Positions 43,371 to 51,815 of a stretch of 64,000 nucleotides of DNA are shown piece after piece. The stretch spans positions 1-64,000 of the forward strand of contig JADJSX010000013.1 of NCBI GenBank assembly GCA_016711485.1, written 5' to 3'. The notes beneath the pieces were generated by a model. That model ran no database searches and was not told the DNA's origin. It saw only the letters and a program-made list of their open reading frames with translations. Origin of the DNA: Leptospiraceae bacterium. Its GTDB lineage: Bacteria > Spirochaetota > Leptospiria > Leptospirales > Leptospiraceae. A program made the position numbers and the translations under genes. Within the stretch, counting starts at the first letter, position 1. The number at the start of each line of letters is the position of its first letter.

Positions 43371-43973
43371 GTGAAGAAAATATTCAAAACATTAACTATT
43401 TTTTGTTTATTGACGTTTGTATTTTTTAGTTCCTTTGTGAATTGTACAGGAAAATTTGCATTAACTAGGATATTCTACAATGCTCACCAAGGCATAAAAA
43501 TTGGTTCAGGAATGCTCGGAAAAATTGTAAGCGCAATTTTATTTTGGTTTCCGTTTGTACAACTGACATTAGTAGGAGCAGTAATTGATTTCGTATTTGT
43601 AAACCTTTTAGAATTCTGGACAGACAGTAATATTGTGGGTTTCAATGAATACAATAAGGATGGAATCTATGTGAAATCATTAAAAAAAGACGGGGAAGTA
43701 ATCAAACTAACTTACCTAAACTTTGGACAAAAATTAATGATCGACATTTCTAAAAATAACCAATCTGAAAAATTTATAGTATTACGTTCGAATCCCGGGA
43801 AATTCTATGTTGAGAATAACGGCAGATTAGAAGAAGCAGTAGTTAGTTCTAAAAATGTTGGCTCTAAAATGATTTTAAAAATGGCTACTGGTGGCAAATT
43901 AGAATCATCCAAAGTAATCGACGTAAAAGATTACAAACACTTAGAAGAAAAATACACTGGTGAAATTTATTAA
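43371..43973 (+). CDS. DUF3332-family lipoprotein-like protein (copy 1)
   Basis: A 200-residue protein with a signal sequence ending SSFVNC (Cys at about 25), one or two hydrophobic helices (FWFPFVQLTLVGAVIDFVFVNLLEFWT), and a beta-rich tail (LTYLNFGQKLMID, KMATGGKLESSKV). The NLLEFWTDSN segment after the helix is the signature I associate with DUF3332, a family of small envelope proteins of unknown role. The start is GTG behind GAGGGG. The second copy begins 44 bp after the stop; the tail ATGGKLESSKV is identical in both. Confidence 0.7.
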   Translation: MKKIFKTLTIFCLLTFVFFSSFVNCTGKFALTRIFYNAHQGIKIGSGMLGKIVSAILFWFPFVQLTLVGAVIDFVFVNLLEFWTDSNIVGFNEYNKDGIYVKSLKKDGEVIKLTYLNFGQKLMIDISKNNQSEKFIVLRSNPGKFYVENNGRLEEAVVSSKNVGSKMILKMATGGKLESSKVIDVKDYKHLEEKYTGEIY

Positions 43974-44017
43974 GCTAAAAAATATTTTAAAATCACATAA
44001 AATTAGGAGATTCAATA

Positions 44018-44620
44018 ATGAAGAGAATAACTAAAAAGATAATTCTTATGCTTTTGGTAGTTGGGGTAAGTTTATCCTCTTTTGCTAATTGCTTTGGAAA
44101 GTTTACCTTGGTAAAAAAAATGCATGGTTTTAACGAGGGCATTGATGTTGGTAGTGGTTTCGTTTCTAAGTTCATCAGAACCGTTGTCATGTGGGTCGCA
44201 TTTATTGTTGCAGGTTGGTGGCTATTTGCCCTTGATTTGATTGTATTTAACTTAATCGAATTTTGGACAGATTCAAATCCTCTTGGTTTAAACGAATACG
44301 ACAAAGAAGGAAAATACGTTAAGTCCTTTTCTCGAAACGGAGATACATTAAAATTAACTTATTTAAACTTTGGACAAAAACTTATCATTGATTTGTCTAA
44401 CCAAGAAAAATCAGAACAATTTGTTGTATTAAGATCAGAAAAAGGAAAATTTTTCAAAGAAACAGACAATAAATTGGAAGAAATTTCTATAGACTCTGTA
44501 AATGTCGGTAACAAATTAATTTTAAAAATGGCTACTGGCGGAAAATTAGAATCATCCAAAGTCATGGACTTAAAAGAATACCAACAGCTCGAAAGAAAAT
44601 ATGCTGGAGAGATTTATTAA
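44018..44620 (+). CDS. DUF3332-family lipoprotein-like protein (copy 2)
   Basis: A 200-residue paralogue of the preceding gene, same length, with a signal ending SSFANC and the membrane region VMWVAFIVAGWWLFALDLIVF followed by NLIEFWTDSN. Identity with copy 1 is high in the C-terminal half (LTYLNFGQKL, KMATGGKLESSKV, GEIY end) and low in the signal and membrane parts, as for an old tandem duplication with the soluble domain conserved. AGGAG precedes the ATG. The function is unknown. Confidence 0.7.
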   Translation: MKRITKKIILMLLVVGVSLSSFANCFGKFTLVKKMHGFNEGIDVGSGFVSKFIRTVVMWVAFIVAGWWLFALDLIVFNLIEFWTDSNPLGLNEYDKEGKYVKSFSRNGDTLKLTYLNFGQKLIIDLSNQEKSEQFVVLRSEKGKFFKETDNKLEEISIDSVNVGNKLILKMATGGKLESSKVMDLKEYQQLERKYAGEIY

Positions 44621-44644
44621 TCAATCTTTCTTTTAGAATTTCAA

Positions 44645-44721
44645 AAAAATGTCACTTGAGCTTAGTTAAGTCCGAGTTTGCCAAATTGAAGTGGATTTAA
44701 TTCTCTCATAGTGACATTTTT
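44645..44721. repeat. Inverted repeat downstream of the DUF3332 pair
   Basis: A 12-bp perfect inverted repeat (aaaaatgtcact at 44645-44656, complement at 44710-44721) encloses 53 bases, and T-rich sequence follows on the plus strand. It lies just after the second DUF3332 stop and could act as a long-loop terminator. It could also be the ends of a tiny insertion. Confidence 0.35.
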
Positions 44722-44856
44722 CAATTTTTCTTTTAAAAAAAATACATTTGAATCCTTCCAAAATTGAAGTAATAAATATACTCAATCTAATTATACACAA
44801 AGTATTTAAGTAAATTTTGCTCTTTCAAAAAACGATAATGAATCAAGGAGAATCGT

Positions 44857-45849
44857 ATGAAACTTTTTATCAATTTACTAATTTTAATTTCCATTTGCCT
44901 ATCTGCAGAACCTACTACACTGCGTCAGGAAGAAAAAGATGAGCTGAAATACATTGATGCTATGAGAGCAAAAGGATTCTCCGATCGAATTTTAGATCGA
45001 TTGCACAAATCTATAGCAGTAAATATCACTCGAATCAAAGACTTAAGTGATAAAAATTATCTGAAAAATGGATATCGGTATTTACAACACGAACCAGTAG
45101 ACGAATCAATTATTAGTAAAAACGAACTTTTTTTTACAGATAAAGAAAACAAACCTTATTTCAAATTAGACCTTGGACAAGGTGTGACTAATGAAGATTA
45201 TCCCAACAGACATATCTTTGACACTAAAGCTTATGTATATTGGAATGAAGATGGAAAATCTCTTTCTAAAATTATATTTCAATTCACAAGGGTAAATACA
45301 ACTGGCACAACTTACGTAAAAGAAGTTCGAAGAATTATCAATCCAAGTCCAAATAGTCCAGAGCCAATAAAACTAGAAGGGGAAAAAGTAAACGATGTAA
45401 AAAAAATTCAAGAAGAAAACATTGTCGATGAAAGTATATCTCCTGATACCAACAATGATATCGTGATTGAATACTTTTCTGCTCACGATAAAAATCTCCC
45501 AAAAGAAGAACCACCTAAACTGGCTGAAAATCCTCAACCAACAAAAACCGAAACTGACCCAGCAAATCCAAACCCAAAAACGGAACAAAAAGAACCGCCG
45601 AAAGATCCAAATTACAAAGCGAAAGATTTACCTTGGGTAAACGTAACACCTGAAATGGAAAACTTAGCATCAATGAAAAATCGATTAAACGACTCAAATG
45701 AGCTTTTACCATACTCTAGCCAAAAACATATCATGGATACTTACCGAGTTGTATTAAAAGTATTGAACCGAGAGATTGAACGAAAAGTGAAAGCAATCGA
45801 ATTAAACCAAAGAATCATCATCAAAAAAATGACGGAAGTAAATTTCTAG
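44857..45849 (+). CDS. Exported protein with Pro/Lys/Glu-rich linker, family unknown
   Basis: A 330-residue protein with a short signal peptide (MKLFINLLILISICLSA). The first 170 mature residues are helical then strand-rich (YVYWNEDGKSLSKIIFQFTRVNTTGTTYV). A linker of about 75 residues is rich in Pro, Lys, Glu and Asn. The C-terminal about 70 residues are helical and basic (VVLKVLNREIERKVKAIELNQR). AAGGAG precedes the ATG. It may be periplasmic. I do not recognise a family, though its architecture resembles other leptospire-specific exported proteins. Its stop overlaps the convergent small gene by four bases. Confidence 0.6.
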   Translation: MKLFINLLILISICLSAEPTTLRQEEKDELKYIDAMRAKGFSDRILDRLHKSIAVNITRIKDLSDKNYLKNGYRYLQHEPVDESIISKNELFFTDKENKPYFKLDLGQGVTNEDYPNRHIFDTKAYVYWNEDGKSLSKIIFQFTRVNTTGTTYVKEVRRIINPSPNSPEPIKLEGEKVNDVKKIQEENIVDESISPDTNNDIVIEYFSAHDKNLPKEEPPKLAENPQPTKTETDPANPNPKTEQKEPPKDPNYKAKDLPWVNVTPEMENLASMKNRLNDSNELLPYSSQKHIMDTYRVVLKVLNREIERKVKAIELNQRIIIKKMTEVNF

Positions 45850-46058
45850 CCAGCATGAGTTCTAAGTGCCTGACCAATTGTATGATCTTGGATCAGGTAT
45901 TTTTTCTTTAAATAATGAATAGAATTATTGATAAATTGGGGAACAGGAAATCCCGATTCCAATAATTGTATTTTTAAATCCGTTAAATCATCTATCGTAG
46001 AAAGTGCTAAGTTTCTTTGATTTTGATAAAGTTCTACTTCATCTTCGGTTAATAGCAT
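45846..46058 (-). CDS. Small hypothetical protein
   Basis: A 70-residue protein. I choose the ATG at 46058 because AGGAGG lies six bases upstream; the frame runs 24 codons further without such a site. The sequence is helical and soluble (EDEVELYQNQRNLALSTIDDLTDLKIQLLESG) and ends QALRTHAG. The family is not recognised. The upstream region holds an 8-bp inverted repeat (acgagttg at 46079-46086 with caactcgt at 46091-46098) that could act on its transcript. Confidence 0.5.
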   Translation of the reverse strand: MLLTEDEVELYQNQRNLALSTIDDLTDLKIQLLESGFPVPQFINNSIHYLKKKYLIQDHTIGQALRTHAG

Positions 46059-46191
46059 TTTGCCTCCTCTTGCACGAGACGAGTTGCACTCAACTCGTAT
46101 AAGATTATATGAGAGGGAGCCTGTCGGCAACTTAGGGTAGCTGCCCCTAAAACCCCTAAATTTTTTATTATCGAAATCATATTAATTTGAC

Positions 46192-47532
46192 TTACTCTTT
46201 ATAATTTCTAGCTGTTGCGATTCCTCTTTCTTCATCGACAAAAAAGTTGATTCCTAAAGAAATAATAAAGAAGATCGCAATAGCGATAAATGAATTTCGT
46301 AAAGAGAAAACCATCTGCAATAGGGAAACCGAAAATATTCCAAGAGCGGCCGCGAGTTTACCGGATAATCCCCATAACCCGAAGAACTCACCCGACTTGG
46401 ACTCAGGAGAAAACATTCCCACAATTGCACGACTCGAACTTTGTGTGGATCCAAGCCCCATTCCAGCCAGAGAAGTGATGATTACAAATAGCCATTGTAC
46501 AGTAAGGTTAATTCCAATTGAGCTTAAGAGATTAGAAATATTTACAACTTGGTGAATAGCGACCAAACAAATTATCCATATGATAAGAGTAATGTTAAAT
46601 GTCTTCTTTGCTCCCATTCGATCTTGTAAAAAACCAAACGCAACTGCCCCAGCCGCAGCAGAAATTTGAATCAAAACAAACATCGCCGTTTTATGAACGG
46701 ATTCAATATGAATTTCTTGTGCTCCATAAATAAAAGCGAAACTGATTACTACACCTAGCGCTGCCATTGAAAAAAATAGAGAAATGAGGTAAATCTGCAT
46801 ATCTCTGAATTTGGAAATATCTTTGAGTGTCGTATAAACGGTATCAAATCCAATTCGAAAATAAGTTTTTCCGGCTGGTTTAACCATAGCCGCACCGTAT
46901 TCTTTCAGAAATAAGAACGTCGGCATACCGGCAATTAAAAAGAATGCAGCAGTATAAGGTCCAACCATTCTGAGAGTTTGGTAGTTTTCGGGAACAACTT
47001 CTCCAAGACTATTGACGAGGGCAACACTTGCTACTCCTCCAAAATATCCAATCCCCCAAGCATACCCAGAAATTTTTCCGAGATCATCTTTTGGTCCAAG
47101 AAATGGGAGAAAACTGGACGCAATATTTTCCCCAGAAGCAAAAAAGAAATTCGAGAGAATAATCAAAGTAAATGCAAGTGCAATATTTTCCGCATTTGCT
47201 TCTTTAACAAACCAAAGTGAGAACGTTGCTGTGATACATCCTAAAAAACTATAAAATAAGAATTTTTTCTTTTTTGCAGAAAAATCAGTAATAGCTCCAA
47301 GTATTGGGCCTGTGAATACAACAAGAATATAAGAAATAAAGAGCGCAAGACCCCAAAGGAAATTTCCTTCTTGGTAAGGATTTTCAGGATTAGAACCGGC
47401 CGGAACAACCAACCGACTGAACACATCACAATAGACAACACTAATAATTACAGTAGTGTAGGAGGAGTTTGCAAAATCAAACATACACCATCCAAAAAGT
47501 TCCTTAAAGGAAACTCTTTCTTTTACTTCCAT
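46192..47532 (-). CDS. MFS transporter, UMF1/Atg22-like
   Basis: A 446-residue membrane protein with about twelve hydrophobic helices. The N-terminus FGWCMFDFANSSYTTVIISVVY is the signature of the UMF1 (Atg22-like) branch of the major facilitator superfamily. Other family landmarks are GKISGYAWGIGYFGG and LAGMGLGSTQSSSRA. In yeast Atg22 exports amino acids from the vacuole. Bacterial substrates are not known. An AGAGG site precedes the ATG. It is a single-gene unit. Confidence 0.85.
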   Translation of the reverse strand: MEVKERVSFKELFGWCMFDFANSSYTTVIISVVYCDVFSRLVVPAGSNPENPYQEGNFLWGLALFISYILVVFTGPILGAITDFSAKKKKFLFYSFLGCITATFSLWFVKEANAENIALAFTLIILSNFFFASGENIASSFLPFLGPKDDLGKISGYAWGIGYFGGVASVALVNSLGEVVPENYQTLRMVGPYTAAFFLIAGMPTFLFLKEYGAAMVKPAGKTYFRIGFDTVYTTLKDISKFRDMQIYLISLFFSMAALGVVISFAFIYGAQEIHIESVHKTAMFVLIQISAAAGAVAFGFLQDRMGAKKTFNITLIIWIICLVAIHQVVNISNLLSSIGINLTVQWLFVIITSLAGMGLGSTQSSSRAIVGMFSPESKSGEFFGLWGLSGKLAAALGIFSVSLLQMVFSLRNSFIAIAIFFIISLGINFFVDEERGIATARNYKE

Positions 47533-47654
47533 TCGAACCTCTTTTAGCTACTCATAGCTTTCCGTATTGCATAATTATACTTGCCAAATGGCAAGAAATA
47601 TTTACACTCTCCTCTGTTTCTTTTTGATTACCGGTGAATTCAGTTTTAAAATTT

Positions 47655-47716
47655 TTTCATCACAGATGAACACAGATAATTTTTCATAATTCGTGAGGTT
47701 CAATGTTAATCTGTGG
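47655..47716. repeat. Imperfect inverted repeat of CACAGAT words
   Basis: The segment atcacagatgaacacagat at 47659-47677 faces atctgtgg at 47709-47716. CACAGATGAACACAGAT words are typical of short dispersed intergenic repeats in many environmental bacteria, and a related gtgaacacggata word is at about 6066. It lies in the leader of the BFD-like gene. Weak evidence. Confidence 0.3.
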
Positions 47717-47760
47717 TAACATTTACAGAGTCAAATAGTCAGAAGGAAAAAGGAGTTAGT

Positions 47761-48003
47761 ATGTCTGACGAAGTAGATCTTTCGAGTTTATATACGATGA
47801 TGCGACCGAAAAAGGTTTGCCTGTGCAAGTCCGTTACAGAAAAACAATTAATCGACGCAATTGAAAATGGTTGCAACACTATGGAAAAATTAGTCGAAGC
47901 CACACACGCCTCTACGAACTGTGGAACCTGCTCTGGCTCTGTTCGCGCGATTTTTAATCGAGAAATAGAAAAACGAAAAACGGAACATACAAATCCTAAA
48001 TGA
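47761..48003 (+). CDS. BFD-like [2Fe-2S]-binding protein
   Basis: An 80-residue protein built almost wholly of a BFD-like domain. Four Cys are placed as expected for a [2Fe-2S] cluster: C-x-C in KVCLCKSVT and C-x2-C in NCGTCSGSVR, separated by the helical LIDAIENGCNTMEKLVEATHA region. Relatives include bacterioferritin-associated ferredoxin and the BFD region of nitrite reductases. The ATG at 47761 follows AAGGAG; the frame opens 16 codons earlier without one. Its last four bases overlap the next gene (ATGA), so the iron-sulfur protein and the reductase are translationally coupled. Confidence 0.8.
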   Translation: MSDEVDLSSLYTMMRPKKVCLCKSVTEKQLIDAIENGCNTMEKLVEATHASTNCGTCSGSVRAIFNREIEKRKTEHTNPK

Positions 48004-48662
48004 AATTTCAACTCGCAATTAATATGGCAATGACTCTTGACGGCAAAGTAGCAAGACCTGATGGAAAATGGTATGGACTCTCCTCCCGCGATGATAAAAA
48101 AAGAATGGATTTGTACAGAAGCCAATCAGACGCACTTATCCTTGGAAAAAACTCTCTAATTAACGATGACCCAGTAATCAAACTCCGCTATGTAAATGGC
48201 AAAGACCCTTTACCCGTTATTTTAATCCGAAAGGGTGTCGTAAAAAGAGATAGAAAGGTATTTTCTAATCTCAGTATGCGCCCACTCGTGATTTGCCTCA
48301 ATACCAATGAAGCTATAATTAGAAATGAATTATCAGAAGTCGCAGAAATTTTAGTTTTAGAAGGTAATAATATTAATCCACAGAAAGTAATTTCTATTTT
48401 GAAATCTAGAAATCTAAACCAAGTTTTGCTAGAAGGCGGACCAACTTTGAATTATACTTTTCAGAATGCAGATTTAATTGATGTGATTAACCTTACCATC
48501 GTCCCGTTCATCATAGGCAAAAAGACGTTACCCGCTATTATGGATGGGGATTCTGAATTTTTACATTTCGCCGAAAAGAGATGGAATTTAACTATGTGCG
48601 ATAAAGTTGGGGACGAAATATTTCTTAGATATGAAAAGTATACAATAGATAAAAAGGATTGA
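48000..48662 (+). CDS. RibD C-terminal-domain reductase (dihydrofolate-reductase-like fold)
   Basis: A 220-residue protein matching the reductase half of RibD: the start LAINMAMTLDGKVARPDG, the DALILGKNSLINDDP segment, VLLEGGPTLNYTFQNADLIDVINL and the FLRYEKY end. In RibD this domain uses NADPH to reduce the ribose of a riboflavin precursor. The deaminase half is absent, so it is either a stand-alone pyrimidine reductase or a family member with another substrate. The coupled BFD-like gene hints at a redox unit. No other riboflavin gene is near. Confidence 0.8.
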   Translation: MKFQLAINMAMTLDGKVARPDGKWYGLSSRDDKKRMDLYRSQSDALILGKNSLINDDPVIKLRYVNGKDPLPVILIRKGVVKRDRKVFSNLSMRPLVICLNTNEAIIRNELSEVAEILVLEGNNINPQKVISILKSRNLNQVLLEGGPTLNYTFQNADLIDVINLTIVPFIIGKKTLPAIMDGDSEFLHFAEKRWNLTMCDKVGDEIFLRYEKYTIDKKD

Positions 48663-49088
48663 TTATGAAACTCCTCTTCGGCTAAAAACTTGCAGAAAAG
48701 AACATCCGTATTTTTAAAGTAGTGATTTTCCGACTTACCCCATTTGCAAGAAAGAAAACTAGATAACGGACCTGTGTCTTTACTCGGTGCACCAGCAAAA
48801 CAAATTTTCGAGAATAACAGCAATAAGTCGCTAAAAAAGATTTGAACTTTCTCCAAGAAAGGAATTTTAGCACTAAAGGAATAGATCGTGGCTCGCTTCC
48901 TTAATTGGTTTCCCCTCTTGAAGCCAAAGTTATATCGTTTAGGAAATATTTTTTTGTGATTCCCAGTTGCCGTTTCGGTGTTCGATGTAGGTTTTATTCT
49001 ATTTAAATTACCAAGTAGACATACGTCGACTGTTGGCTTTTTTTATTTTTGATTAATTTTGCTTTTGTTCGTAATTTTTGTTCTTTTG
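48663..49088. other. Gene-free stretch between the RibD-like and DUF1564 genes
   Basis: No frame here has a usable start, ribosome site and protein-like composition. A minus-strand frame crossing 48856-48461 overlaps the RibD-like gene and looks like its shadow for most of its length. I see no RNA gene, array or clear hairpin terminator. It may hold a worn-out gene that can no longer be read. Confidence 0.4.
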
Positions 49089-49592
49089 CTATACTTTTAT
49101 GTGATAACCTCGTGCAAAGTTCTGAGCAGACCGTTGCAAAGTCAGAAAACATTGTAGTTCAAGACTGGAGGTCGTTGGAACTGCAAAGTCCAATCCACTT
49201 CGGACGAGAAGATACCACATCCCCATAATGTCTAGCTTCAATAAATAGACAAACAACCAGCAGCGAGATTTTCCGAATGCTAGAGCCAGTTCCCCGAGTT
49301 CGATCCAATCGGTATTGTTCGGACGAAAGCCTATACGCTTTAGATTTAGACCTTCATCCTGGTATTCGGTTTTCACATGAATTGGTTTAGGAATCAGTCC
49401 GGAGTGCGTAATTGTCCGGTACATGGAAAGCAGGTTTTGCAAGTAAACGGTGATGTTATCTGCCCCATGATTTTTGAGTAAAAACAAAAAGTTAGGCATT
49501 AGGTTTTCGGGAATGAGAAGAGTGGAGACGGTTTGGCTTCTATCTTCAAGTGTATCTAGCAGAAATTCGTTTGAGTTTTGAAATACTATCAT
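49089..49592 (-). CDS. DUF1564-family protein (leptospiral paralogous family)
   Basis: A 167-residue protein of a family I associate with Leptospira genomes, where it occurs in many copies. Typical elements are STLLIPENLMPNFLFLL, YQDEGLNLKRIGFRPNNTDWIELGELALAFGKSRCWLFVYLL and a C-terminus ending in a basic tail. The arrangement resembles a ribbon-helix-helix-like or small regulatory fold, but no function is established to my knowledge. It is a single-gene unit between gene-poor stretches, as often seen for members of this family. Confidence 0.75.
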   Translation of the reverse strand: MIVFQNSNEFLLDTLEDRSQTVSTLLIPENLMPNFLFLLKNHGADNITVYLQNLLSMYRTITHSGLIPKPIHVKTEYQDEGLNLKRIGFRPNNTDWIELGELALAFGKSRCWLFVYLLKLDIMGMWYLLVRSGLDFAVPTTSSLELQCFLTLQRSAQNFARGYHIKV

Positions 49593-49909
49593 ATTTATAC
49601 TAGCGCAAAAAGCGTTTCGTAGGTGCGAAAAAAATGAATTTTTTCAATTTAAATTAAAAAATAATTTTACTGAACGCCACATTAAATTACCCATTTCTGA
49701 TTCAAAAAGTAACTTCGGTTCTACCAAAAACACTACTCCAAACAATATTCGATGGGTTAATTTCTTTTGACTTTTGGTATATTTAGCTATGGTTAAATAA
49801 ATATATCTCTGGAGACTTACGAAAAACCTTAACTTGACAGAATAAAATAAACTAAAAAAACATATCTCTAGTTACAAACTTGCAATTAAAAAATACAAAG
49901 GAAATAAAT
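49593..49909. other. Gene-free stretch upstream of the HAD lipoprotein gene
   Basis: AT-rich and without a plausible frame. A TTGACA box at 49834-49839 could be a -35 element for the HAD lipoprotein gene, but no good -10 lies at the right distance (catatc is 21 bases on). Nothing else is recognised. Confidence 0.3.
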
Positions 49910-50812
49910 ATGAAATTTATACTTACAATGCTTATTTTGTTATCACTTTTTTGCTCACCTAAAGAAACAGATTTAGAAAAGGAAATTATAGAAACGATTT
50001 TAAATTCTAAAAAAGAAATTGAAAAGATAAAAGAAGGAGATAAATCTCTGTGCGAGAGGGGCAAATGTCTATTTATCGCATTTTGGGATTTTGACGGAAC
50101 GATTCTAAAAGGGGATTGTTCGGAAGGGCTTACTGAAAATGGTAAACAAGTTTATAAAGGACTGATTGAATTAGGAGTTGAAAAAGGCTACGCAAAAAAC
50201 TACAAAGGAGAAGAAGGGTTAAAGAAACTAGAACATGAATTTAGTGTATTAGAAAAAAAAGATATAGGACAAGCTTATTTATTTGCACCGAAAGTATTTG
50301 CGGGTAACGAAGAAATGGCACTACAAGCTTTTGCGCGGGAACATTTTAAAAACGTTTTGCAGAAATACTATTTTCCATCTTCTATTCAAATTTTAAGTAA
50401 ACTAAAAGAAGCAGGCATAAAGTCTTATATTATTTCGGCGAGTGCAGACTTTTTTGTAAAGGGAAGTGTGGGGACGGTTCCTGTTGATCTTGATGCTATG
50501 TTTGGAATTGAAATGAAGATAGAAAATGGGATAACAACTTCAACAGAAATTCCGCCAGTCACATTTGCAGAGGGAAAACGTACGAAAATCGAACTAATTG
50601 TTAAAAAAATTTTAATGGAAAAAAAGGCCGATTACGTTTTTGTACTTGCAGGATTTGGAAATAGCTTTAGAACAGACGGGGCTTTTTTAAAGTATATATC
50701 AGAACAAAAACTACAAGCTGGTAAACCAATTTCTGTGATGATTAACGGAGGCAAGTCCCCCGAAATCTACAAAGGAAAATTTAAAGAAGTAATTTTCGAT
50801 TTAGAAAAATAA
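49910..50812 (+). CDS. HAD-superfamily phosphatase-like lipoprotein
   Basis: A 300-residue protein. The ATG at 49910 follows AAAGGAAAT and begins a lipoprotein signal (MKFILTMLILLSLFC, Cys at 15). HAD motif I is FWDFDGTIL (Asp60 and Asp62), motif II is the Ser in SYIISASADFF, and the motif III Lys is in EGKRTK. A helical cap lies between motifs I and II, as in phosphoserine-phosphatase-like HADs. The motif IV acidic pair is weak (GNSFRTDGAF), so catalysis is likely but not certain. A periplasmic or surface-anchored phosphatase is the best reading. The next gene follows 11 bp later. Confidence 0.75.
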   Translation: MKFILTMLILLSLFCSPKETDLEKEIIETILNSKKEIEKIKEGDKSLCERGKCLFIAFWDFDGTILKGDCSEGLTENGKQVYKGLIELGVEKGYAKNYKGEEGLKKLEHEFSVLEKKDIGQAYLFAPKVFAGNEEMALQAFAREHFKNVLQKYYFPSSIQILSKLKEAGIKSYIISASADFFVKGSVGTVPVDLDAMFGIEMKIENGITTSTEIPPVTFAEGKRTKIELIVKKILMEKKADYVFVLAGFGNSFRTDGAFLKYISEQKLQAGKPISVMINGGKSPEIYKGKFKEVIFDLEK

Positions 50813-50823
50813 AGAGGAATGTT

Positions 50824-51156
50824 ATGAAGGAAAAATCTACCATCGAAGAAATTGTAACCAAAAAAAATTTCAGAACTTGTAGGAAGGGACACCAATACTT
50901 CAAAACAAATGAGATGCTGACTTGTCCTGTCTGCGAAAAAGACCGGAAACAAAAAGAAGGATTTCATTCATTAATTAGTGCTCCCGCAAGAAAGGCATTG
51001 GAGCATAATGGTATTAACTCCTTAATAAAACTTTCTCAATTTTCTAAGCAAGAAATTTCACAATTTGATGGAATGGGTCAAACTTCTATTTCAAAGTTAA
51101 TTTCACTTTTACAAATAGAGGGATTATCCTTCAAGAAAGATGAAAAAGATATTTAA
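50824..51156 (+). CDS. Zinc-ribbon protein with an RNA-polymerase-alpha-CTD-like domain
   Basis: A 110-residue soluble protein. The first half has a possible zinc site (C-x3-H in TCRKGHQYF and C-x2-C in LTCPVCEKD). The second half, SAPARKALEHNGINSLIKLSQFSKQEISQFDGMGQTS, has the helix-hairpin-helix pattern of the alpha subunit C-terminal domain, including the turn D-G-M-G. Such a domain binds DNA or another protein. A GAGGAA site precedes the ATG. It is convergent with the real alpha operon, whose last gene ends about 125 bp away. Possible role: transcription-related DNA binding, inferred only from fold. Confidence 0.65.
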   Translation: MKEKSTIEEIVTKKNFRTCRKGHQYFKTNEMLTCPVCEKDRKQKEGFHSLISAPARKALEHNGINSLIKLSQFSKQEISQFDGMGQTSISKLISLLQIEGLSFKKDEKDI

Positions 51157-51224
51157 TTAACTTACCAATTCACCTTACGCAATTTTGAAAATTTATTTAT
51201 TTTTTTTTAGGTATAGATTTTTAA

Positions 51225-51254
51225 AATAAAAAAGCCCGACTATTGCCGAGCTTT
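51225..51254 (-). terminator. Rho-independent terminator of the ribosomal operon
   Basis: On the minus strand, about 30 bases after the rplQ stop, an eight- to nine-pair stem (aaagctcg with cgggcttt, one G-T pair) is followed by a T-run (seen as ataaaaaa on the plus strand). It closes the long S10-spc-alpha operon. Confidence 0.75.
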
Positions 51255-51281
51255 TCTAATGGAAGAAATACTTAGTAACTA

Positions 51282-51815
51282 TTACTTCTTCTTAGCTTTT
51301 GCCTTTGCAGGAGTTGCAACTTTAGCTTCTTTAACTGCTTTTGGTGTTGCTTTTCTTGCTGCTTTCGCCGCTGCTTTTTTTGCCGCAAGCGCTTCGCTTT
51401 TTGCCATCTTAGCTTCTTTTAATTCTTCTCTTGACTTTCTTTCTACTAGTTCGAGAATTCCCATTTCAGAATTATCAGAAGGTCTGTTTACTAGGCGGAC
51501 AATTCTTGTATACCCACCAGCTCTGCCTGTAAATCTTGGAGCAATGTCTTCAAAAAGTTTTACTACAACATCCCGATCTTTGATTTTTTTCATCACTTCT
51601 CGTTTATTGTGTAGTGCAGTTTCTGGTTTTACATCACCAATGTTTCTTTTCGCCTTTGAAATTAATTTTTCAGCAAACGAACGAACAACTTTGATTTTTG
51701 CTACTGTAGATTCAATTCTTTCATATTTAAACAGACTTGTTACCATGTTATTCAACATTGCATGTCTATGATCATGGGTCCGATTTAATTGTTTTACTTT
51801 ATTGCCTTTATTCAT
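51282..51815 (-). CDS. rplQ: 50S ribosomal protein L17
   Basis: A 177-residue large-subunit protein near the exit tunnel. The start MNKGNKVKQLNRTHDHRHAM and the RLVNRPSDNSEMGILELV segment are diagnostic. It is about 50 residues longer than the E. coli protein because of an Ala/Lys-rich tail (KAAAKAARKATPKAVK...). It follows rpoA with no gap and is the last gene before the terminator. Confidence 0.97.
   Translation of the reverse strand: MNKGNKVKQLNRTHDHRHAMLNNMVTSLFKYERIESTVAKIKVVRSFAEKLISKAKRNIGDVKPETALHNKREVMKKIKDRDVVVKLFEDIAPRFTGRAGGYTRIVRLVNRPSDNSEMGILELVERKSREELKEAKMAKSEALAAKKAAAKAARKATPKAVKEAKVATPAKAKAKKK

Noticed and set aside
46132..46150. ttaggg/ccctaa hairpin followed by T-rich sequence on the plus strand as a terminator
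   Set aside because: No plus-strand gene ends close by, and the T-run is on the wrong strand for the MFS gene. Too short to call.
48461..48856. A 131-codon minus-strand frame
   Set aside because: More than half is antisense to the RibD-like gene, it lacks a ribosome site, and no domain is recognised.
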